From assembly GCA_900543175.1 (NCBI GenBank), contig UQQO01000032.1, positions 1 through 19,503 of the forward strand: DNA of 19,503 nt, given 5' to 3'. Source of the stretch: an uncultured Fusobacterium sp. GTDB lineage: Bacteria; Fusobacteriota; Fusobacteriia; Fusobacteriales; Fusobacteriaceae. Below the pieces are notes generated by a model, which searched no databases, was not told the DNA's origin, and saw only the letters and a program-made list of their open reading frames with translations. How positions within the stretch are numbered: the first letter of the stretch is position 1; each line of letters starts with the position of its first letter. Shown piece by piece: positions 14,679-19,503 of this stretch. The position numbers were made by a program, and so were the translations under genes.

Positions 14679-15680
14679 TTAAATTTTCCTTTCTTCATAA
14701 TATTGAAACCATTTTTTTAAGTTAACCATCTGTTTATCAATTAAAAAACTATAACTTTGCATAAGCTCATCTCTAGTTTTTAAATTTTTGTTGTACACTT
14801 TCCAAATATCATCAAGATTAAATAGATCTATATTTTCTTCTGAAGAAAGTTCAGGATCAATATCTCTAGGCATAGCTAAATCAAGGAAAGTATATTTTTT
14901 CTCTCTGTTTAAAAGTGGAAGTAACTCCTCTTTAGTTAATACTAGGTGAGGTGCTGAAGTAGCACTGATTATTACATCATTTTCAGCAGCAGCAAGATAT
15001 TTTTTCTCAAAGTTTATTACATTTACATCAAAGACACTTTGAACTTCAAGAGCCTTATGATAAGTTCTATTTGTAATAGTGATATCTTTTACACCCTCTT
15101 TTACTAAAAGATAAAGAATAGCTTGAGCTAAATCTCCAACTCCAAGAATCAAGATCTTTTTATCATTTAAAAATCCAATAGACTCTTTTATAAATTTAAG
15201 AGAGATAGCTTCTAATGATAAAGCATTGTGACATATCATGCTTTCAGTTCTGAATTTTTTCCCTAAATCAATAGCTTTATTGAAAACAATATTCAATATT
15301 TTTGAAGTTGTTTCCTGCTCCATAGCTAAGGCATGAGCTTTTTTTATTTGAGCTAAAATTTGATCTTCCCCTTTTATAACAGAAAAAAAGCCACAACTAA
15401 CTTTAAAAAGATAATCTGCAGCCTCTTCCCCATGTTTTATAAAAATACCTTTTTTTAAAGAAAATTTATCTAAAAGTTCATCCATAGAAAAATTTTCATT
15501 GATATCAAGATAAAATTCTACTCTTAAACAAGTAGAAAGATTAACATATCCATTTAATTTTTTCTCTTGAAATAGTTCATGTATTATAGTTTCAGGCATC
15601 TGTTGAATAAATGCTTCTCTCTCATTGGTATTTAATTCATGATGAGAGATCCCAAAAACTACAAGATCATTTAATTCCAT
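14679..15680 (-). CDS. hemA: Glutamyl-tRNA reductase, short form
   Basis: NADPH-dependent reduction of glutamyl-tRNA(Glu) to glutamate-1-semialdehyde, the first committed step of the C5 route. The N-terminus FGISHHELNTNEREAF is typical. The catalytic cysteine is C51 in NLSTCLRVEFY; most enzymes have TCNR here, so the asparagine is replaced by leucine. KGEDQILAQIK at 103-113 and the NADPH fold (LILGVGDLAQ at 177-186, then TITNRTYHKA) follow. At 333 residues it is some 80 to 100 shorter than usual, and the C-terminal helical dimerisation domain is largely absent. The stop codon sits 2 bases before hemC, so this is the gene's natural end and not a frameshift I can detect. RBS AAGGAG precedes the ATG. 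It is the first gene of the operon, behind a putative attenuator. Confidence 0.95.
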   Translation of the reverse strand: MELNDLVVFGISHHELNTNEREAFIQQMPETIIHELFQEKKLNGYVNLSTCLRVEFYLDINENFSMDELLDKFSLKKGIFIKHGEEAADYLFKVSCGFFSVIKGEDQILAQIKKAHALAMEQETTSKILNIVFNKAIDLGKKFRTESMICHNALSLEAISLKFIKESIGFLNDKKILILGVGDLAQAILYLLVKEGVKDITITNRTYHKALEVQSVFDVNVINFEKKYLAAAENDVIISATSAPHLVLTKEELLPLLNREKKYTFLDLAMPRDIDPELSSEENIDLFNLDDIWKVYNKNLKTRDELMQSYSFLIDKQMVNLKKWFQYYEERKI

Positions 15681-15717
15681 CTTATTCTCCTTAAATATTT
15701 TATTTTAACTAACTATT

Positions 15718-15762
15718 AAAAATTTTCCCCTATACTATATTATATAATATAATAGGGGAAAA
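15718..15762 (-). terminator. Terminator-like hairpin in the hemA leader (putative attenuator)
   Basis: Read on the - strand, TTTTCCCCTAT (15762-15752) pairs with ATAGGGGAAAA (15733-15723). An inner 6-bp AT stem (15751-15746 with 15741-15736) forms after a 2-base bulge, with a 4-base loop, and five U (15722-15718) follow directly. It is a full intrinsic terminator 38 bases before the hemA start, with no - strand gene upstream of it to terminate. That position makes it a candidate attenuator of the hem operon. Confidence 0.75.
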
Positions 15763-15785
15763 ATTAATAAAATTATTAGTTTTTG

Positions 15786-15809
15786 AGGGGAAACCACATT
15801 CAAATTATA
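15786..15809 (-). promoter_or_regulatory. Putative hemA -10 box and upstream copy of the terminator arm
   Basis: A perfect TATAAT (15809-15804, - strand) could be the -10 box of the hem operon, placing the start near 15797; no good -35 hexamer is seen 17 to 18 bases upstream. Just inside the resulting leader, TTTCCCCT (15793-15786) repeats the core of the attenuator's 5' arm. It could pair with the attenuator's 3' arm in competition with that arm, or be a second site for a regulator. Confidence 0.4.
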
Positions 15810-15979
15810 AATTTAAAAAATTAATTATATTGATATATTGAATTTATAGAGATATAGAGTGATGATGAAAAATAATTAAGTTAATAAATAAAGCTAATGG
15901 TATATGAAAGATATTGTTTAACTTTTTTAGCAAATATAGTAAAATATAAATAAAACCATAGAATAATGAAAGGAAGTTT

Positions 15980-16855
15980 ATGAAAAAATTTATAATAGAA
16001 CCTGAATATGATGGATATGAGATAGGAACATATTTAAAAGAGACAAAGGGATATTCAGGAAGAGGATTAAGAAATTTAGAGATATATTTAAATGGAAAGA
16101 GAGTAAAAAATAATAGTAAAAAAGTTAGGAAATTAAATAGAGTTTTGATAAAGGAGAAGGAGAAAGAAACAGGGATAAAACCAATGGAGATACCTATTAA
16201 AGTAGCTTATGAAGATAAAAATGTGCTTTTAATAGATAAAGATCCATATATAATTGTTCATCCTACTCAAAAGAAAGTTGATAAAACTCTTGCTAATGGA
16301 GTGGTAAACTATTTTTTAAAAACAACTGGAAAAATAATGGTACCAAGATTTTTTAATAGATTGGATATGAATACATCTGGACTTATAATTGTAGCTAAAA
16401 ACTCTTATGCTCAATCTTTTTTACAGGAAAAGGGAACAGTAAATAAGTTTTATAAAGCGATAGTAAAGGGAATTGTTGAAAAAGATGAATTTCTAATAGA
16501 TAGACCTATTGGAAAAGTTGGAGATGAATTAAGAAGAAGAGAACTAACAGTAGAAGAGGGTGGACAAGAGGCACAGACTAAAATAAAAGTTGTAAAGAGA
16601 TTTGAAGAGGAGAATTTAACTTTAATTGAGGCAGAACTTTTGACAGGAAGAACTCATCAAATAAGAGCACATATGGCACTAGAAGGATATCCGCTATTGG
16701 GAGATGAACTTTATGGTGGAGAGGATAAAAGAGCTAAAAGACAGATGTTACACTCATATAAGACAGAGTTTACAGATGTTGAAACAGGAAAGTTAATTAC
16801 AGTAGAAATTGATCTGCCAGAGGATATGAAAGAATTATTAGAAAAAGATAAATAG
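15980..16855 (+). CDS. RluA-family pseudouridine synthase
   Basis: Predicted to isomerise uridine to pseudouridine in rRNA or tRNA. The catalytic domain shows NVLLIDKDPYIIVHPT, then FNRLDMNTSGLIIVAK, where D129 of RLD is the catalytic aspartate, then FYKAIVKG, and near the C-terminus the TGRTHQIRAHM and YPLLGDELYGG motifs. Residues 1 to about 60 form a small S4-like RNA-binding region (GRGLRNLEIYLNGKRVKNN). The 291 residues fit the RluA/RluD/RluC group; the exact target position cannot be assigned from sequence. The ATG at 15980 follows AAAGGAAG. It is transcribed away from the hem operon and lies 231 bases before gapA. No clear terminator follows it. Confidence 0.95.
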   Translation: MKKFIIEPEYDGYEIGTYLKETKGYSGRGLRNLEIYLNGKRVKNNSKKVRKLNRVLIKEKEKETGIKPMEIPIKVAYEDKNVLLIDKDPYIIVHPTQKKVDKTLANGVVNYFLKTTGKIMVPRFFNRLDMNTSGLIIVAKNSYAQSFLQEKGTVNKFYKAIVKGIVEKDEFLIDRPIGKVGDELRRRELTVEEGGQEAQTKIKVVKRFEEENLTLIEAELLTGRTHQIRAHMALEGYPLLGDELYGGEDKRAKRQMLHSYKTEFTDVETGKLITVEIDLPEDMKELLEKDK

Positions 16856-16976
16856 TGAAAGATATATTTTGCCTAGAAAACGAAGTAAAAGATATAATAG
16901 TAACTAAACTTCTTAAAAATATGAGCAAGCTAAAAAAATGAACGTAAAAAGATTAAAATTAGTTCACCCATATTAA

Positions 16977-17005
16977 TTGACAAAGAGGGAAAGTTATTAT
17001 ATAGT
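16977..17005 (+). promoter_or_regulatory. gapA promoter
   Basis: A perfect TTGACA (16977-16982) and TATAGT (17000-17005) are 17 bases apart, giving a start near 17012 and a leader of about 75 bases. This is the best -35/-10 pair in the window, as expected for a highly expressed glycolytic gene. The RBS AGGAGGA lies before the ATG at 17087. Confidence 0.7.
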
Positions 17006-17086
17006 TGTATATATAAAATAAAACATAACATAGCATTACAGTATAAAATAAAAATTAAAATAAATTAAAATTCAGGAGGAAAACAA

Positions 17087-18094
17087 ATGGCAGTTAAAGT
17101 AGCAATTAACGGATTTGGAAGAATTGGAAGATTAGCATTAAGATTAATGGTAGGAAACCCAGAGTTTGATGTAGTAGCAATCAACGACTTAACAGATGCA
17201 CACATGCTAGCTCACCTATTTAAATATGACTCAGCTCAAGGAAGATTCGATGGAACTATCGAAGTTCAAGAAGATGCTTTCGTAGTAAACGGACACACAA
17301 TCAAAACTTTCGCACAAGCTGATCCTAAAAACTTACCATGGGGAGATCTAGGAGTAGACGTAGTTCTAGAATGTACTGGATTCTTCACTAAAAAAGAGAA
17401 AGCAGAAGCTCACATTGAAGCAGGAGCTAAAAAAGTTGTTATTTCTGCACCAGCAACTGGAGATCTTAAAACAATAGTTTACAATGTAAACGACAACATC
17501 CTAGATGGAACTGAAACAGTTATTTCAGGAGCTTCTTGTACAACTAACTGTTTAGCACCTATGGCTAAAGCATTACAAGATAACTTTGGAATCGTAGAAG
17601 GATTAATGACTACTATCCATGCATATACAAACGACCAAAACACACTAGATGGACCACACAGAAAAGGAGATTTCAGAAGAGCTAGAGCTGCTGCTGCAAA
17701 CATCGTTCCTAACACAACTGGAGCTGCAAAAGCAATCGGACTTGTTATCCCTGAATTAAAAGGAAAATTAGATGGAGCTGCTCAAAGAGTACCAGTAATC
17801 ACTGGATCAATCACTGAATTAGTAACAGTTCTTGAAAAACCAGTAACTGTAGAAGAAGTTAACGCTGCTATGAAAGCTGCTGCAACTGAATCTTTCGGAT
17901 ACACTGAAGAACCATTAGTATCAAGCGATATCATCGGAATCAACTATGGATCACTATTTGATGCTACTCAAACTAAAGTTATGACAGTAGGAGACAAACA
18001 ACTAGTTAAAACTGTTGCTTGGTATGACAACGAAATGTCTTACACTTCTCAATTAATCAGAACTCTTAAAAAATTCGTAGAATTATCTAAATAA
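17087..18094 (+). CDS. gapA: Glyceraldehyde-3-phosphate dehydrogenase, type I
   Basis: Oxidises glyceraldehyde 3-phosphate to 1,3-bisphosphoglycerate with NAD and phosphate in glycolysis. The 335 residues are standard. The N-terminus [15 protein letters not shown] is the NAD-binding turn; D34 in INDLTD indicates NAD rather than NADP preference. The active site is [13 protein letters not shown] with catalytic C151, and the histidine is in [16 protein letters not shown] and YTSQLIRTL close the protein. Codon use is visibly unlike most of the window: AAC, ATC, TTC and GAC are far more frequent, as expected for heavy expression. It is followed by a terminator and then pgk. Confidence 0.99.
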   Translation: MAVKVAINGFGRIGRLALRLMVGNPEFDVVAINDLTDAHMLAHLFKYDSAQGRFDGTIEVQEDAFVVNGHTIKTFAQADPKNLPWGDLGVDVVLECTGFFTKKEKAEAHIEAGAKKVVISAPATGDLKTIVYNVNDNILDGTETVISGASCTTNCLAPMAKALQDNFGIVEGLMTTIHAYTNDQNTLDGPHRKGDFRRARAAAANIVPNTTGAAKAIGLVIPELKGKLDGAAQRVPVITGSITELVTVLEKPVTVEEVNAAMKAAATESFGYTEEPLVSSDIIGINYGSLFDATQTKVMTVGDKQLVKTVAWYDNEMSYTSQLIRTLKKFVELSK

Positions 18095-18129
18095 TTACTT
18101 GAATATTGAGAATAACTAAATAGAAAATG

Positions 18130-18161
18130 AATAGCGGAGCTTATTAAGTTCCGCTATTTTT
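18130..18161 (+). terminator. Intra-operon terminator between gapA and pgk
   Basis: A 13-bp stem including one G-T pair (18130-18142 with 18146-18158), 3-base loop ATT, and a T run to 18161. It lies 35 bases after the gapA stop and 28 bases before the pgk start. No promoter fits between it and pgk, and I see none in the 35 bases before it, so pgk probably depends on read-through. Confidence 0.9.
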
Positions 18162-18189
18162 AAAAATGACAATTGGAGGATTGAAATAA

Positions 18190-19389
18190 ATGGCTAAAAA
18201 AATAGTTACAGATTTAGACGTTAAAGGAAAAAAAGTTCTAATGAGAGTTGACTTTAACGTACCTATGAAAGATGGAAAAATAACTGATGAAAATAGAATA
18301 GTTGCAGCATTACCAACTATAAAATATGTACTAGAAAACGGAGGAAGAGTAATAGCTTTCTCTCACCTAGGAAAAGTTAAAACTGAAGAAGATTTAGCTA
18401 AAAAATCTCTAAAAGTAGTTGCTGAAAGATTAGCAGAACACCTAGGACAACCAGTTAAATTTGTTCCAGCTACAAGAGGAGTAGAATTAGAAGCTGCAGT
18501 AGCTGAACTTAAAGATGGAGAAATCATGATGTTTGAAAACACAAGATTCGAAGATTTAGATGGTAAAAAAGAATCTAAAAATGATCCTGAATTAGGAAAA
18601 TACTGGGCATCTTTAGGAGATCTATTTGTTAACGATGCATTTGGAACAGCTCACAGAGCTCACGCTTCAAACGTTGGAATCGCAGCTAACATCGGAGAAG
18701 GAAAAACTGCAGCAGGATTCCTAATGGAAAAAGAAATTAAATTTATCGGAGGAGCAGTTGACTCTCCAGAAAGACCTCTAGTAGCAATTCTAGGAGGAGC
18801 AAAAGTTTCTGATAAAATAGGAGTTATTGAAAACCTATTAGTAAAAGCTGATAAAGTTCTAGTTGGAGGAGCTATGATGTTCACTTTCCTTAGAGCTTTA
18901 GGAAAAAATACAGGAACTTCATTAGTTGAAGAAGATAAAATTGATTTAGCTAAGGATCTATTAGCAAAAGCTAATGGAAAATTAGTTCTTCCAATAGATG
19001 CTGTTGTAGCAAAAGAATTTAACAACGATGCACCACATAAAACTGTATCAGTAGATGAAATTCCTGCTGACGAAATGGGATTAGACGTTGGAGCTGGAAC
19101 TGTTGAACTATTTGCTAAAGAAATTAACGGAGCAAAAACTGTAGTATGGAATGGACCTATGGGAGTATTTGAAATGCCTAACTACGCTAAAGGAACTATC
19201 GGAGTATGTGAAGCTATTGCAAATCTTCAAAATGCAACAACTATAATCGGAGGAGGAGACTCTGCAGCTGCAGCTATAAGCTTAGGATATGCAGATAAAT
19301 TCACTCACATCTCTACTGGTGGAGGAGCATCTCTAGAATACCTAGAAGGTAAAAAACTTCCAGGAGTAGAATCTATTTCTGATAAATAA
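18190..19389 (+). CDS. pgk: Phosphoglycerate kinase
   Basis: Transfers the acyl phosphate of 1,3-bisphosphoglycerate to ADP, the step after GapA. The 399 residues are typical for bacteria. Landmarks are [13 protein letters not shown] at 14-26, the substrate-loop arginine in [53 protein letters not shown] for nucleotide and hinge contacts, NGPMGVFE with the downstream GT helix, and the phosphate-loop-like GGGDSAAA near the C-terminus. Codon use is biased like gapA, though a little less strongly. RBS GGAGGA is 9 bases before the ATG. The complementary reading frame is a shadow. Confidence 0.99.
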   Translation: MAKKIVTDLDVKGKKVLMRVDFNVPMKDGKITDENRIVAALPTIKYVLENGGRVIAFSHLGKVKTEEDLAKKSLKVVAERLAEHLGQPVKFVPATRGVELEAAVAELKDGEIMMFENTRFEDLDGKKESKNDPELGKYWASLGDLFVNDAFGTAHRAHASNVGIAANIGEGKTAAGFLMEKEIKFIGGAVDSPERPLVAILGGAKVSDKIGVIENLLVKADKVLVGGAMMFTFLRALGKNTGTSLVEEDKIDLAKDLLAKANGKLVLPIDAVVAKEFNNDAPHKTVSVDEIPADEMGLDVGAGTVELFAKEINGAKTVVWNGPMGVFEMPNYAKGTIGVCEAIANLQNATTIIGGGDSAAAAISLGYADKFTHISTGGGASLEYLEGKKLPGVESISDK

Positions 19390-19413
19390 TTAACCAACAA
19401 TCACACTTAATAT

Positions 19414-19447
19414 AAAAAGCAGTCTGATAAATATCAGGCTGTTTTTT
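19414..19447 (+). terminator. Terminator after pgk
   Basis: AAAAAGCAGTCTGAT pairs with ATCAGGCTGTTTTTT (two G-T pairs) around a tight loop, and the right side ends in six T (19442-19447). It lies 24 bases after the pgk stop and closes the gapA-pgk unit. Nothing further is recognisable from 19448 to the window end. Confidence 0.9.
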
Positions 19448-19503
19448 AATTTCTAAGGAAATTATAAATTGACTTTATATAAAAAATTTTTAATATTTTA
19501 TAT

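Noticed and set aside
15776..15799. A seven-codon leader peptide (MWFPLKN) upstream of the hemA attenuator
   Set aside because: There is no RBS, the ATG coincides with the predicted transcription start, and it has no run of a codon linked to the pathway.
15914..15940. Promoter TTGTTT ... TATAGT for the pseudouridine synthase
   Set aside because: Spacing is only 15 bases and other combinations are equally poor in this AT-rich stretch, so no box is assigned.
15681..15979. Cobalamin riboswitch upstream of hemA
   Set aside because: The leader is too short and AT-rich, and I see no B12-box-like GCCACTG or matching core helices.

Overview
The window is AT-rich DNA (intergenic regions extremely so; arginine codons almost all AGA) from what looks like a strictly anaerobic Gram-negative-type bacterium. 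I think Fusobacterium, perhaps the varium/ulcerans/mortiferum group, is most likely. The basis is the codon and base composition, a C5-type tetrapyrrole operon with a fused CobA-HemD, a TctC-type periplasmic binding protein, and an AhpC partner reductase whose domain order differs from enterobacterial AhpF. The genus is an inference. I see no rRNA or tRNA gene, CRISPR array, integrase or transposase.

Layout. (1) 149-4986, + strand: a cytoplasmic formylglycine-type sulfatase followed by the three parts of a tripartite tricarboxylate transporter (TctC binding protein, TctB, TctA). A strong hairpin terminator lies between tctC and tctB. (2) 5037-7755, - strand: ahpC, a thioredoxin-reductase-like AhpF with its tandem thioredoxin module at the C-terminus, and a small helical lipoprotein. 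A near-consensus PerR-type box sits over the predicted ahpC start site. (3) 7923-8741, + strand: folP, alone. (4) 8742-9171: 430 bases without a gene, holding a 167-base nested palindromic element, several small perfect hairpins and a 16-bp bidirectional terminator. (5) 9172-15680, - strand: a tight seven-gene operon hemA-hemC-cobA/hemD-hemB-hemL-cysG(N-terminal)-ridA, preceded by a leader with a terminator-like hairpin (a likely attenuator). (6) 15980-16855, + strand: an RluA-family pseudouridine synthase. (7) 17087-19389, + strand: gapA and pgk, separated by another intra-operon terminator hairpin.

How the parts work together. Region 1 reads as an uptake-and-desulfation unit: the transporter imports an unknown organic anion and the sulfatase, which has no signal peptide, would act inside the cell. 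Region 2 is a peroxide-detoxification unit in which the AhpF-like protein should pass electrons from NAD(P)H to AhpC. Region 5 encodes every step from glutamyl-tRNA to uroporphyrinogen III and on to precorrin-2 and sirohydrochlorin, the branch leading to siroheme and cobalamin; no protoheme-branch gene is present here. Region 7 catalyses two consecutive glycolytic steps.

Most of the window is core metabolism and not novel. The points most worth a second look are the sulfatase-transporter pairing, the permuted AhpF, the palindromic element at 8785-8951, the putative hemA attenuator, and the repeated use of terminator hairpins inside operons.
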